Positions 32,196 through 40,027 are shown, counted from the first letter of the stretch. The stretch: 64,000 bases of DNA from JALZKA01 sp963754045 (GCA_963754045.1 CAVWEN010000002.1:1054001-1118000); one strand, 5' to 3'. Translations and numbers: made by a program. The notes: generated by a model from the sequence alone, not told the origin.

Positions 32196-34631
32196 TTACT
32201 CGCCGACGTGGGCGCTGGAGGAGCGACGGCCCTTGTCGCCCTTCTTGCCGGCGGGCAGTGAGTAGCGCGAGGGCGAGGTGGGAACCTCGGGGTTGTCGAT
32301 CGACCCGATGCGGTCGATCAGGCGCTCCCACTGGTCGCCCTCGAGGATCGCGACGAACTGCTTTGAAGGCTTGGTCGTAGCCCCGCCCTGCGGCGCGTAG
32401 CCGACGTGGATGTGGTCGGCGTGGTCGCCCATCGCGAAGGTCGGGCCACCCATTTCCATCAGGGAGATGATCTGGTTTGGCACCATCGTGCCCTGCAGCG
32501 TAAGGAGGTCGCGGATCACGGCCTCGGTGATCGAGCCCGGGCCCTGGTTACCGAGGATCGGCAGGCCGTTGATCTGGGCGATGTCCACCGCGCCGCCGGT
32601 CGAATGCTGCGAAACGTTGCCGGAGGCGGTGTAGACCGAGTGGCCACAGTTGAGCGAGGTAACCGTTGGGCGGAAGCCCTGCTCGGCCAGGAACTCAAGC
32701 ATCGCCAGCACACGGCGGTCGATGACACCCGACTGGATGTCCTGTCGGCCGCAGTCGTAGATCTCGATCCGGGCGTCGGAGAGGACGCGGCGGATTAGCT
32801 GCTCCTTGCTCATCAGCAGGATCTGGCCGACCGTGGCGCCGGAGCCCTCGAAGGGGTTGCGACCTGCCGCGCGATAGATCGCGGTCGCCTCGAGCAGCTT
32901 CCAGCCGTCGAGGATCGGCTTCGGATCGATTGAAGGGGCGCCGCGGCCCGTTGGCTTGATCGCGAAGTGCAGGTGCGGGGCCAGCTCGTCGGTTGCACCG
33001 ACCTTCCCCAGCACGGTGCCCGCGACGACCTTGGAACCCTCGTGCAGCGCCTCCAGGTCCATCTTGCGGCGATCGAAGCGCAGGATCCCGGAGAAGGCGG
33101 CCTTGAAGCCTTCGTAGCCGGGGAAGCGGTCGGCGAGAAGATCGTTGAGCTGGCCGGTCAGGTCGGCGCGGCCAATGTTCGCCTTGCGCTCGGGGAACGC
33201 ATAGAGGCGGTCGCGGGAATCCTCAGTGTTGACCGGGCCCGACTCCTTCTCCGGAGCCGTCTTGGCGGCGGCCAGCTTCGTGCCGCCCGCGGAGGCAGGC
33301 TTGGTCGGCTCCGCGTCATCGCCGGGAGTTACCAGCTTAAAGTCGGCGGCGGTGAGGCGATCGCGCTTCGGCACGGGGTAGACCTCGGCGACCGAGCCGA
33401 GCTGCGCGTAGGTGAAGCGGTTGCCGTAGGAGTCCTCGAGGACGATGTATCGGCCGAGCTCCTTCGACTTGCCGATCTTTCTGACGACGCCGTCGTTCAC
33501 GGCGACGATCGGTGCGCCCTTCCGCGAGTAGATGTTGATCCCTCGAGCTGTGGGTGAGCTTGAGACAACGTCAGCGACGTTGCCGGAGTGGCCCTTGCGC
33601 GGCTTCGCCCGGCGCAGCGCCTCGCGCTCGGAGATGTCGTCGGCGTAGCGGGCGGCGGCGGCGATCGGGAAGCGAGCGCCCTCGGTGAGACCGGTCAGCG
33701 ATCCGACGAGGTCGTCAGGGATCTTGCCGTACTGCTTCGCGTAGAGCAGAACCTCGTCCACGTACCAGTCGGCGTGGTTATAGGCAAAGATCGCACGGGA
33801 GAGATCCTCCTGCCCGCCGGCGGCCTTGAGGTAGCGCCCGGCGGCGCAGATGGCGTCGACCGGGTTGTACGGATCCTTGCGTCCATCGCTGTTCGCATCG
33901 ACGCCGTATGCCTCCCAGCTAGACGGAATGAACTGCATCCAGCCGAGGGCGCCGGCGGAGGAGACGTTGAGGTTGGTGCCAAACGCGGTCTCGATCCGGT
34001 TGATCGAGGCGAGCACCTCCCAGGGGATGCCGTACTCCGTTCCGCAGGCTTGATAGATCGGCAGCAGGAACGGCGGGATCGAGAAGTTGTCGATGACGAA
34101 GTTGGGAACGCCGATTGGCGCTGCACCGAAGTCGGCGAAGGTGGCGGTGGGGTTCGAGCGCGTCGGGGTGCCGTCTGGCCTGCGGTCGGGGGCGGGCTCG
34201 AGCGGTTTGCGGTTCTTGGCCATCTCGGCCTTCGACATCTCGTTGTCAACCCTGCCGGTGCCGGCGCCGCCATTAGCGGGCCCTGAGCTACCGCCACCGT
34301 TGCCGCCTCCAGATCCGCCGTTGCCGCCACCTGGGCCGGTCGGCTCCTCAGGGGGGGCCGGTGCCTCGGGAGGCGCGTTGTACTCGTCGCCGTCGGCGGG
34401 ACCCGAGCAGCCCGGATCGGCGAGGTCGGTGAGACCGTCGCGGTCGTCGTCCTTGAGGTTTACGCAGGCCGGCAATGATCCGAGCGGCTCGAGTTCGGTG
34501 CCGCCTGGGAGGTCGATCGAGACCTCGCCCTGGCCGAGGCCAAGCTTGATTCCGCCGGCACCTGCTGAAGCCGCCACGACGCAGGCCCCTAGGACCGCGA
34601 GCGCGAGTACAAGTTGAAGCTGCCTTTTCAT
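32196..34631 (-). CDS. Secreted multi-domain murein hydrolase: lytic transglycosylase, degenerate M23, M15-like carboxypeptidase
   Basis: This 811-residue protein starts at ATG 34631, which gives a clean signal peptide (MKRQLQLVLALAVLG). A short calcium-binding-like loop (DDDRDGLTDLADPGC, residues 61-75) and a Gly/Pro-rich spacer follow. Residues about 190-300 are an MltB-like transglycosylase with Glu214 in NRIETAFG, plus DANSDGRKDPYNP as the calcium loop. Residues about 355-420 and 520-570 are a split M23 fold; HLHF (His553, His555) is present but the usual His-x3-Asp is replaced. Residues about 640-745 look like an M15 metallopeptidase: His676 and Asp683 in HSTGGAVDI, and DHIHVGY with His740/742. 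It would cut both glycan and peptide. A structured leader precedes it. Confidence 0.83.
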   Translation of the reverse strand: MKRQLQLVLALAVLGACVVAASAGAGGIKLGLGQGEVSIDLPGGTELEPLGSLPACVNLKDDDRDGLTDLADPGCSGPADGDEYNAPPEAPAPPEEPTGPGGGNGGSGGGNGGGSSGPANGGAGTGRVDNEMSKAEMAKNRKPLEPAPDRRPDGTPTRSNPTATFADFGAAPIGVPNFVIDNFSIPPFLLPIYQACGTEYGIPWEVLASINRIETAFGTNLNVSSAGALGWMQFIPSSWEAYGVDANSDGRKDPYNPVDAICAAGRYLKAAGGQEDLSRAIFAYNHADWYVDEVLLYAKQYGKIPDDLVGSLTGLTEGARFPIAAAARYADDISEREALRRAKPRKGHSGNVADVVSSSPTARGINIYSRKGAPIVAVNDGVVRKIGKSKELGRYIVLEDSYGNRFTYAQLGSVAEVYPVPKRDRLTAADFKLVTPGDDAEPTKPASAGGTKLAAAKTAPEKESGPVNTEDSRDRLYAFPERKANIGRADLTGQLNDLLADRFPGYEGFKAAFSGILRFDRRKMDLEALHEGSKVVAGTVLGKVGATDELAPHLHFAIKPTGRGAPSIDPKPILDGWKLLEATAIYRAAGRNPFEGSGATVGQILLMSKEQLIRRVLSDARIEIYDCGRQDIQSGVIDRRVLAMLEFLAEQGFRPTVTSLNCGHSVYTASGNVSQHSTGGAVDIAQINGLPILGNQGPGSITEAVIRDLLTLQGTMVPNQIISLMEMGGPTFAMGDHADHIHVGYAPQGGATTKPSKQFVAILEGDQWERLIDRIGSIDNPEVPTSPSRYSLPAGKKGDKGRRSSSAHVGE

Positions 34632-34704
34632 CCCTGTTGTGCCTGACTGCTCGCCGCACCCGAAGCGTCTCCATCCTCGCTTCGTTTCAACCTGCAACCG
34701 GGCG
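34632..34704 (-). ncRNA. Folded 5' leader of the murein hydrolase mRNA
   Basis: On the minus strand CGCCGC (34707-34702) can pair with GCGGCG (34657-34652), enclosing a hairpin GAAGCG/CGCTTC (34683-34678 with 34667-34662). The two stems nest, giving a compact leader between promoter and start. It does not show the conserved blocks of the ydaO c-di-AMP riboswitch that often precedes such genes, so its class is unknown. Confidence 0.4.
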
Positions 34705-34710
34705 GCGCGA

Positions 34711-34739
34711 ACGCTACCCGCTGCGTGGTCGTTTTGCAA
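34711..34739 (-). promoter_or_regulatory. Promoter of the murein hydrolase gene
   Basis: On the minus strand TTGCAA (34739-34734) and TAGCGT (34716-34711) are separated by 17 bases, a housekeeping-sigma arrangement. Transcription would start near 34704. Confidence 0.5.
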
Positions 34740-34875
34740 CGAACAACCGCGGCTTGAAACCTACACGAGCCGTCAGTCCGACGATGCAGGTGTTCGCTCA
34801 TGAACACGTGGTTTCCCATCGGCAGGCAGAGCCGAACGCTTGAAGCCCGCGACGACGACTACGATCGGGCGAACG

Positions 34876-35181
34876 ATGACGGCTGAGCACGACGAGTCCG
34901 GAAGCATCCGCGAGCGCGGCGAAGAGGCGATCGGCGAACTCGCCCAGGCGCTGCTCGACAACCCGCTTTTCAGCAGCACGCTCGGCCGGGCCCTGGGCGT
35001 CGGCGAACGCGCGGCGACGGCCCAGCGCCAGGCCCTGGGCGCCGCCGGCCTTGCGTCCGCAGCCGATCTGCAGCGCCTTGAAACGCGCCTGCGCTCGCTC
35101 TCGGCGCGCATTGAGACGCTTGAGGATTCGCTGGACGATCTCTCGGCCCAGCTTCGGGCCGCGAAGTCGAGCGACGGCTAG
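34876..35181 (+). CDS. Small coiled-coil protein (BMFP/phasin-like)
   Basis: This 101-residue protein has a helical N-terminus (SIRERGEEAIGELAQALLDN), an NPLFSSTLGRALG turn, and a C-terminal coiled coil with ADLQRLETRLRSLSARIETL. The layout resembles BMFP/UbiK accessory or phasin-like proteins that trimerise through the C-terminal coil. The ATG at 34876 follows a TACGAT hexamer by ten bases; an upstream in-frame TTG at 34840 is less likely. It overlaps the convergent phosphorylase gene by four bases. A second small coiled-coil gene lies on the other side of the phosphorylase. Confidence 0.62.
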   Translation: MTAEHDESGSIRERGEEAIGELAQALLDNPLFSSTLGRALGVGERAATAQRQALGAAGLASAADLQRLETRLRSLSARIETLEDSLDDLSAQLRAAKSSDG

Positions 35182-35858
35182 CCCGGCTCTCCAAGCGCTG
35201 CCGCTGCGGCTTCGCCGAGCTCCAGGCCGGCTTTCTCCGCTCCTTTCTGGTCAAGGGCATCACCCGGCACGCTGGTAACCAGCACGACGCTGGCGATAGC
35301 AACGCCGAGCGTTGCCCCGAGACTGAAGAGCGCGGAGCTGCAGAGGTCCACCGCGCACGCGCCGGCTCGGAGCCAGTCCCCGCGCCGGAAATCGCCCGGT
35401 TGGTGCAGGTCGACGGTGGCGATCACCCCAACGCGCGCCGGGATGCAAGAGCCCGCCAGGGCCCGGGTGAGGGAGGCGCTTGGATCGGCCGCTCCCAGTG
35501 CGGTGCTGACGCCGTCACCCGCGAGCGCGCGGGTGACTACGACCCGCTCGCCGAGCATGCTCCCGTCAAGGCCCTGCGCGGTGCCCGCGTGGATCGCCCG
35601 GGTCACGCCGAGTGCGGCGAGATCGCCGAGTACGACTGCCGCACTGGGCCCGCCGATGCCGATCGACTGGACCGTCAGCTCCCGTCCATCGGCGCGCTCG
35701 CCGTGGTAACCCCACAGCCCGAGGCTGAGGTTGCTCATCCGCGGTCGCTCCATCAGGCGTGCGGCGAGGTCCATGGCCCGCTTCGGGTCGCTTGTAAGGA
35801 CTGCATCGGGCGCGATCGGCGCCGTGGGTCGCAGATGTGTCTCCCCGTAAGCTTCCAT
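35178..35858 (-). CDS. Nucleoside phosphorylase (PNP/uridine phosphorylase family)
   Basis: This 226-residue phosphorolytic enzyme of nucleoside salvage starts at ATG 35858 with THLRPTAPIAPDAVLTSDPK, as in uridine phosphorylases. It continues with GLWGYHGERADGRELTVQSI, GIGGPSAAVVLGDLAALG (phosphate site) and VTRAIHAGTAQGLDG. The C-terminal third is shorter than usual and the sugar-binding Met-Glu motif is hard to recognise; CAVDLCSSALFSLGATLGV stands where it should be. Activity may be altered. A longer open frame upstream overlaps the divergent gene and is not used. Confidence 0.78.
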   Translation of the reverse strand: MEAYGETHLRPTAPIAPDAVLTSDPKRAMDLAARLMERPRMSNLSLGLWGYHGERADGRELTVQSIGIGGPSAAVVLGDLAALGVTRAIHAGTAQGLDGSMLGERVVVTRALAGDGVSTALGAADPSASLTRALAGSCIPARVGVIATVDLHQPGDFRRGDWLRAGACAVDLCSSALFSLGATLGVAIASVVLVTSVPGDALDQKGAEKAGLELGEAAAAALGEPG

Positions 35859-35861
35859 GCG

Positions 35862-36200
35862 ATGGCCGAGGGTAGTTCCAAGAATGACCCGGGCGTGGCC
35901 GACGCGTTGCGCGACGCGGTCGAGCGCACGCTCGCGGCCACGGCCCCTGCGGCGTCGCAGACGCGTGAGCGGGCGGGTGAGTTGTTCGACGAGATCGCTC
36001 GCCGGGGGCGTGAGGCCGGATCCGAGCTCGTCGAGCGTGGACAGGAAGCCCAAGAAGAGCTCCTCAGGCGTGGGCAGGCCGCCGGCGCGGAGATCGCGAA
36101 GCAGGTGGAGGGCCTCGAACGCCGGCTCGCCTCGCTCGAGGAGAAACTGCGCCAAACCGACCCTCAAGCAGACGACTCTCAACCTAAACAAGAGGGTTAG
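35862..36200 (+). CDS. Small Ala/Glu/Arg-rich coiled-coil protein
   Basis: This 112-residue helical protein (GVADALRDAVERTLAATA, a long amphipathic helix with ELFDEIARRGREAGSELVER, then QVEGLERRLASLEEKLRQ) ends in a polar tail. It resembles phasin-like or heat-resistant-helix proteins and the protein at 34876. Its ATG is four bases from the divergent phosphorylase ATG. A TAAGCT hexamer (35847-35852) lies eight bases upstream, inside the phosphorylase coding region. It may be co-transcribed with the SDR gene six bases downstream. Confidence 0.6.
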   Translation: MAEGSSKNDPGVADALRDAVERTLAATAPAASQTRERAGELFDEIARRGREAGSELVERGQEAQEELLRRGQAAGAEIAKQVEGLERRLASLEEKLRQTDPQADDSQPKQEG

Positions 36201-36206
36201 ATAGGC

Positions 36207-37229
36207 GTGGCGCCGGGTCGCCGCATCGTGATCACGGGGATCGCGAACCGCTGGGGCGCCGCGCTCGCCCGCCGACTCGAAAGCGACCCGTCGATCGAGT
36301 ACATCGCGGGCATCGATACCGAGCCGCCGGCCGAGGACCTGGCCCGCACGGACTTCATCGAAGCCGACATCCGTAGCACGGTCATCTCCAGGTTGCTGCC
36401 GACGACCGGGGCCGACACCGTCGTGCACTGCGGGATCCTCTGGTACCCGGAGCCCGGCAAGCCGGCACGGGCACTCCACGACATCAACGTGATCGGCACC
36501 CTGCAGCTCCTCGCCGCCTGCGAGCGCACCGAGACCCTTCGCCGCGTGGTTGTGCGCAGCTCTGCGGCGATCTACGGCTGCGAGGGCGCTGCGCCGCTCT
36601 TCTTCACCGAGGATCTCGCTCGCCGGATGCCGATGAGAACCAGGTTCCAGCGCGACGTCTCCGAGCTCGAGGGCTACTTCGAGAACTTCGCCCGCCGCCA
36701 CCCCGAGATCTCGTGCTGCGTGTTGCGGCTCCAGCCCGAGATCGGTCCCGGGCTCGATGCCCCAATCGCCAGGTACCTGCGACTGCCGGCGGTGCCCACC
36801 CAGCTCGGATTTGACCCGCGTCTCCAGTTGCTGCACGAAGACGACGCCCACGGCGCGCTCGAGGCGGTTGCCCGAAGCGACGTCAACGGGGCGATCAACG
36901 TGGCGGGCCCCGGGGCGATCACGCTCAGCCGGGCTCTGCGGTTGCTGCGCAGGCCGTCGATCCCGGTGCTACCCCCTTTGTTCGCGCCGGGTATGAGCCG
37001 GTTGGGCGGCGGGCTCGGCACGGGACTGCTGGCTGGCGACGCCGTGCGCTTTTTGCGCTACGGCCGTGGCGTGGACACCCGCCGGATGCGCGAGGAGCTC
37101 GGATACGAGCCCCGGTTCGACGCGGTCGGTGCGATCCGCGACTTTGGGGCCAAGGACGGCTCGCGGCGTGTTGGGTTGCGCCTGCATCCAGGCAACTGGT
37201 TCGACGCCGCGGCTCGGGAGCGGGTGTGA
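36207..37229 (+). CDS. NAD-dependent epimerase/dehydratase (extended SDR)
   Basis: This 340-residue Rossmann-fold enzyme starts with GTG at 36207. RRIVITGIANRWGAALARRL is the nucleotide loop, and ADTVVHCGILWYPEP and VVVRSSAAIYG follow as in extended SDRs. The catalytic Tyr-x3-Lys of the family is not clear: the expected position reads MRTRFQRDVSELEGYFENFA. It may therefore be a binding or atypical member. It overlaps the acyltransferase gene by four bases. A similar SDR-acyltransferase pair occurs in mycobacteria, supporting a lipid-related role (inference). Confidence 0.8.
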   Translation: MAPGRRIVITGIANRWGAALARRLESDPSIEYIAGIDTEPPAEDLARTDFIEADIRSTVISRLLPTTGADTVVHCGILWYPEPGKPARALHDINVIGTLQLLAACERTETLRRVVVRSSAAIYGCEGAAPLFFTEDLARRMPMRTRFQRDVSELEGYFENFARRHPEISCCVLRLQPEIGPGLDAPIARYLRLPAVPTQLGFDPRLQLLHEDDAHGALEAVARSDVNGAINVAGPGAITLSRALRLLRRPSIPVLPPLFAPGMSRLGGGLGTGLLAGDAVRFLRYGRGVDTRRMREELGYEPRFDAVGAIRDFGAKDGSRRVGLRLHPGNWFDAAARERV

Positions 37230-38149
37230 GCGAGCCACGGCGAGTGATCGATTTAGAGGCCTCAGCGCTCGGTGGGGGCGACGCGCGGGTTTTGGCCGAG
37301 TTCCTGCGACGGGTCCGTGTTGGCATCGAGGATGGCACGGTGGAGCGGATCGTCCGCCGCCTTCGTGGCGAGTACCCCGAGGACAGGTGGGGATTCGACG
37401 AGGATTTCGCCGAGGCGGTCTTTCCGCTCTTCGACCTGCTCTACGAGGTTTGGTGGAGGGTCGAGGCGGAGGGGCACCGCAATGTTCCCGCGCATGGGCG
37501 TGCGCTCCTGGTGGCCAACCACGCGGGGTCGTTGTTCCCGTTCGATGCTTCGATGATGACGATGGCGCTGATGAAGGGGCATCCGCTGCCCCGCTGGCCC
37601 CGGTTCATGGTGCTCGACTGGGCGTTCACCCTTCCATTTCTCTCCAGCTTCATGCGCCGGGTCGGCGGAATCCCGGCGAGCCCGCACAACGCGACCGCCC
37701 TGCTTGAGTCCGACGAGCTGGTGATGGTCTTTCCCGAGGGCGCCAAAGGAACGGGCAAGCCGTTCAGCGAGCGCTACCGCCTCCAGCGCTTTGGACGGGG
37801 CGGATTCGTCGAGATTGCGCTGCGAACCGGTGCCCCGATCGTCCCGGTCGCCGTTGTCGGCTCTGAGGAGATCTACCCGAAGGTCGCGGACGCGCCGGCT
37901 CTCGCTCGCGCGATCGGTGCGCCGTTCGTCCCGATCACTCCCACCTTCCCGTGGCTTGGCCCACTCGGGCTGGTGCCCCTGCCGTCGAAGTGGCGGATCG
38001 AGTTCTGCGAACCGATCGACCTCTCGCATCACGGCCCGGACGCGGCCGAGGACCGGGCACTCGTGCTCGACATCTCCGAGCAGGTACGCGAGACGATTCA
38101 GGGCAAGCTCTACGAGAACCTCGTCAAGCGCGGATCGGCATTCCTGTAG
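37226..38149 (+). CDS. PlsC-family 1-acylglycerol-3-phosphate acyltransferase-like protein
   Basis: This 307-residue acyltransferase carries VANHAGSLFPFDASM, a variant of the His-x4-Asp catalytic motif with the aspartate displaced as in the lysophospholipid-acyltransferase-like subgroup. LVMVFPEGAKGTGKPFSERY is the glycerol-phosphate-binding motif, and APIVPVAVVGSEEIYPK is the family's third block. No strong membrane helix is present, only amphipathic hydrophobic stretches. The GTG start overlaps the SDR stop. The SCP2-domain gene 30 bases downstream suggests a lipid-handling operon. Confidence 0.87.
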   Translation: MSEPRRVIDLEASALGGGDARVLAEFLRRVRVGIEDGTVERIVRRLRGEYPEDRWGFDEDFAEAVFPLFDLLYEVWWRVEAEGHRNVPAHGRALLVANHAGSLFPFDASMMTMALMKGHPLPRWPRFMVLDWAFTLPFLSSFMRRVGGIPASPHNATALLESDELVMVFPEGAKGTGKPFSERYRLQRFGRGGFVEIALRTGAPIVPVAVVGSEEIYPKVADAPALARAIGAPFVPITPTFPWLGPLGLVPLPSKWRIEFCEPIDLSHHGPDAAEDRALVLDISEQVRETIQGKLYENLVKRGSAFL

Positions 38150-38179
38150 AAGCTTGTAGCGATACGCTCCAGCCGGGAG

Positions 38180-38629
38180 ATGGAAGCTGGGAGCGGCATT
38201 GCGGAGCGGTCTGGCGCCAGCGCGGCGGAGTTCACCGAGCTCCTCGACGGGGCGCTTGAGGCGGTCGACACGGATGATCGCACCGGGCCGCTGCTCCGCG
38301 CCAGCGGCATCGCGGTGCGGTTGCGACTGACCGACGTGGGCCTCGATGTGCGCGTCGAGGCATCCGAGGATCCGGCGCATCACCTGATCTGGGCATTCGG
38401 CGAAGCGGCCGGCGCCCCGGCGAAGCTCGAATTGGAGATGGACTCCGAGACGGCGAACGCTTATCTGCAGGGCGAGCAGAGTCTCGCCGTCGGGATCGCA
38501 CGCGGCCGTGTCAAGTGCAACGGCGAGTCGCGTTTCGCTCTGCTCTACGTGCCCGCCCTGCGGCTGATCTGCGAGCCCTACCGCCGCCTCGTTCGCGAGC
38601 GCCACCCGCATCTCGCCCTCGCGGGCTGA
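38180..38629 (+). CDS. SCP2 sterol-transfer-domain protein
   Basis: This 149-residue protein has an SCP2-like alpha/beta pattern: GIAVRLRLTDVGLDVRVEAS, then LELEMDSETANAYLQGEQSL and AVGIARGRVKCNGESRFALL. It ends with a helix (ALRLICEPYRRLVRERHP). These domains bind lipids or acyl chains. A GGGAG site precedes the ATG. It follows the acyltransferase and probably ends that operon. The HxlR regulator at 56.6 kb carries a similar domain. Confidence 0.75.
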   Translation: MEAGSGIAERSGASAAEFTELLDGALEAVDTDDRTGPLLRASGIAVRLRLTDVGLDVRVEASEDPAHHLIWAFGEAAGAPAKLELEMDSETANAYLQGEQSLAVGIARGRVKCNGESRFALLYVPALRLICEPYRRLVRERHPHLALAG

Positions 38630-38648
38630 CGCGGTTTCGAATCGGCCA

Positions 38649-38677
38649 TTGACTCGGCCGCCCTACGGGCGTAGCCT
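38649..38677 (+). promoter_or_regulatory. Promoter for the candidate RNA
   Basis: TTGACT (38649-38654) and TAGCCT (38672-38677) are separated by exactly 17 bases. This is one of the best -35/-10 pairs in the window, and no coding start follows within 150 bases. The start would be near 38684. Confidence 0.55.
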
Positions 38678-38683
38678 GGGTTG

Positions 38684-38820
38684 ATCAACAAGGCAAGAGG
38701 CCGCACTGGGCCGATGCCGTCGAGGCTCCCGGCGACTGGAGCGGACGCGGTGGCCCGCCGAGGCGGCCGACCCAGCGGGCCGTAGAGCCCGCGGACGACG
38801 GGGCTTCGACCCCGTCGTCC
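38684..38820 (+). ncRNA. Candidate structured non-coding RNA, about 137 nt, unknown family
   Basis: Between a good promoter and a perfect hairpin lies a non-coding segment with nested pairing. CTGGG (38706-38710) pairs with CCCAG (38771-38775), enclosing a hairpin GCTCC (38725-38729) with GGAGC (38738-38742), extended by GTC/GAC. Next come GCGGGC/GCCCGC (38775-38780 with 38787-38792) and the final stem at 38793-38820. It lacks the SRP apical motif, 6C cytosine loops, a tRNA T-loop and RNase P signatures. It could instead be a long leader of the cyclase gene. The folding is by eye. Confidence 0.5.
38793..38820 (+). terminator. Perfect 11-bp hairpin ending the RNA candidate
   Basis: GGACGACGGGG and CCCCGTCGTCC flank the loop CTTCGA. 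It is followed by CTATATAAGG, so only a short A/T-rich tail. It may end the RNA, and it also separates the SCP2 operon from the cyclase promoter (TATAAG, 38824-38829). Confidence 0.6.
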
Positions 38821-38836
38821 CTATATAAGGGTCGGG

Positions 38837-40027
38837 ATGGCGGACGAGCGCATCTCTCTCAGCGAAGCGGTGAAGATCTCCGGGGTTCCCGGCTCGACAC
38901 TCAAACGATGGGCAAAGGCGAAGATCATCCCAGTGAAGGGCGAGCGCTGGACGCGCCCGGCCGCCGCGCAGGCCCGCGTCGTCTCGCGAATGCGCGAGCG
39001 GGGACATTCGCTCGACGATCTGAGGCGGGCTGCCCGCGAGGGCCGACTCGCCTTCGGCTATGTGGAGGACCTGATCCCGCGCTCGGAGCGCAGCTACACC
39101 CGGGCCGAGGCGGCGAAGCTCGCGGGGCTCGAGGAGGAGCTGATCGAGCGGATCATGGCCCTGCTCGGGACGCCGACCGCACTCGAAGGGACCCTGACCG
39201 AGCAGGACGTCGAGGCGATGCAACGGCTCGCCGCGGTGCTCGAGGCCGGGCTCCCGTTGGTCGCGGTGCTCCAGCTGGTCCGCGTCTACGCCCAGTCCAT
39301 CCGCAAGATCGCGGAGGCCGAGGTGCGCCTCTTCCATCTCTTCGTCCACGAGCCGCTGATCCGGGAGGGCGTTGACGCACTGGCGATGGCGGAGGAGATG
39401 GAGGGGCTGGCCCGCGACCTCTTCCCGCTGTCAGCGCCGCTCATGGATTACATCCACAATCGCTACCTGCGCTTCTACACCGAGCAGGACGTGGTCGGGC
39501 ACATGGAAACGGAACTGGTCGGTGCCAAGCAGCTGGGCCGGGTGCAGATGGCGTTCTGCTTCGTCGATCTCACCGGCTTCACCAGATACACGGAGGAGGA
39601 GGGCGACGAGGAGGCGCTCGACCTCGTGGAGCGGTTTGTCGAGACGGTCGAGGCCACGCTTCCGAGCGAGGCGACGATCGTGAAGACCATCGGCGACGAG
39701 GTGATGATCGTCTCGCCGGACCCGGTGATGCTCACCGAGTGGTCGGTTGGTTTCCTCACGCTATTCGGCGAGCGACCGCAGCCCCGGGTTGGCCTGCACT
39801 ACGGCCGGGCTGTCTACCGGGACGGCGACTACTTCGGTGGCGACATCAACCTCACCCATCGCGTCGTCGCCCGAGCGCTCGGCGGGGAGGTGCTGGCAAC
39901 GATCGGGGTGGTCGACGCGATCGGCTCCTCGCAGTACCTGGAGTTCGACCCGATCGGCAAGGTCGGCCTGAAGGGGTTTCCCGAGCCGGTCGACCTATTC
40001 ATCGTGCGCGCCAGGCCCCCGCTCTAG
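38837..40027 (+). CDS. Class III adenylate/guanylate cyclase with MerR-like N-terminal domain
   Basis: This is a 396-residue protein. Residues about 5-60 read like a MerR-type helix-turn-helix (ISLSEAVKISGVPGSTLKRW, then RMRERGHSLDDLRRAAREGR). A second helical regulatory block (YTRAEAAKLAGLEEELIERI, EQDVEAMQRLAAVLEAGLPL) resembles the N-terminal domain of mycobacterial Rv1264, which inhibits at neutral pH. The catalytic domain starts near residue 235: FCFVDLTGFTRYTEEEGDEE, KTIGDEVMIV (both metal Asp positions present) and GDYFGGDINLTHRVV. It is cytoplasmic, with no membrane helix. A TATAAG lies seven bases before the ATG. Confidence 0.85.
   Translation: MADERISLSEAVKISGVPGSTLKRWAKAKIIPVKGERWTRPAAAQARVVSRMRERGHSLDDLRRAAREGRLAFGYVEDLIPRSERSYTRAEAAKLAGLEEELIERIMALLGTPTALEGTLTEQDVEAMQRLAAVLEAGLPLVAVLQLVRVYAQSIRKIAEAEVRLFHLFVHEPLIREGVDALAMAEEMEGLARDLFPLSAPLMDYIHNRYLRFYTEQDVVGHMETELVGAKQLGRVQMAFCFVDLTGFTRYTEEEGDEEALDLVERFVETVEATLPSEATIVKTIGDEVMIVSPDPVMLTEWSVGFLTLFGERPQPRVGLHYGRAVYRDGDYFGGDINLTHRVVARALGGEVLATIGVVDAIGSSQYLEFDPIGKVGLKGFPEPVDLFIVRARPPL

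Noticed and set aside
34632..34740. ydaO (c-di-AMP) riboswitch before the murein hydrolase
   Set aside because: Suspected from gene type and DisA, but the conserved GGGGGA and GGGTGAATC-like blocks are absent. Kept only as an unclassified folded leader.
35859..36851. Long minus-strand extension in front of the nucleoside phosphorylase
   Set aside because: It runs antisense through a small coiled-coil gene and an SDR gene with good family motifs. The phosphorylase family normally starts at THLRPTAPI, next to the ATG at 35858.
38684..38820. SRP, 6S, 6C, RNase P, tmRNA or tRNA identity for the RNA candidate
   Set aside because: No SRP apical GGAAGGAAGC-type motif, no paired cytosine-rich loops, no GAGGAAAGTCC-type RNase P core and no seven-base T-loop with TTCRA were found.
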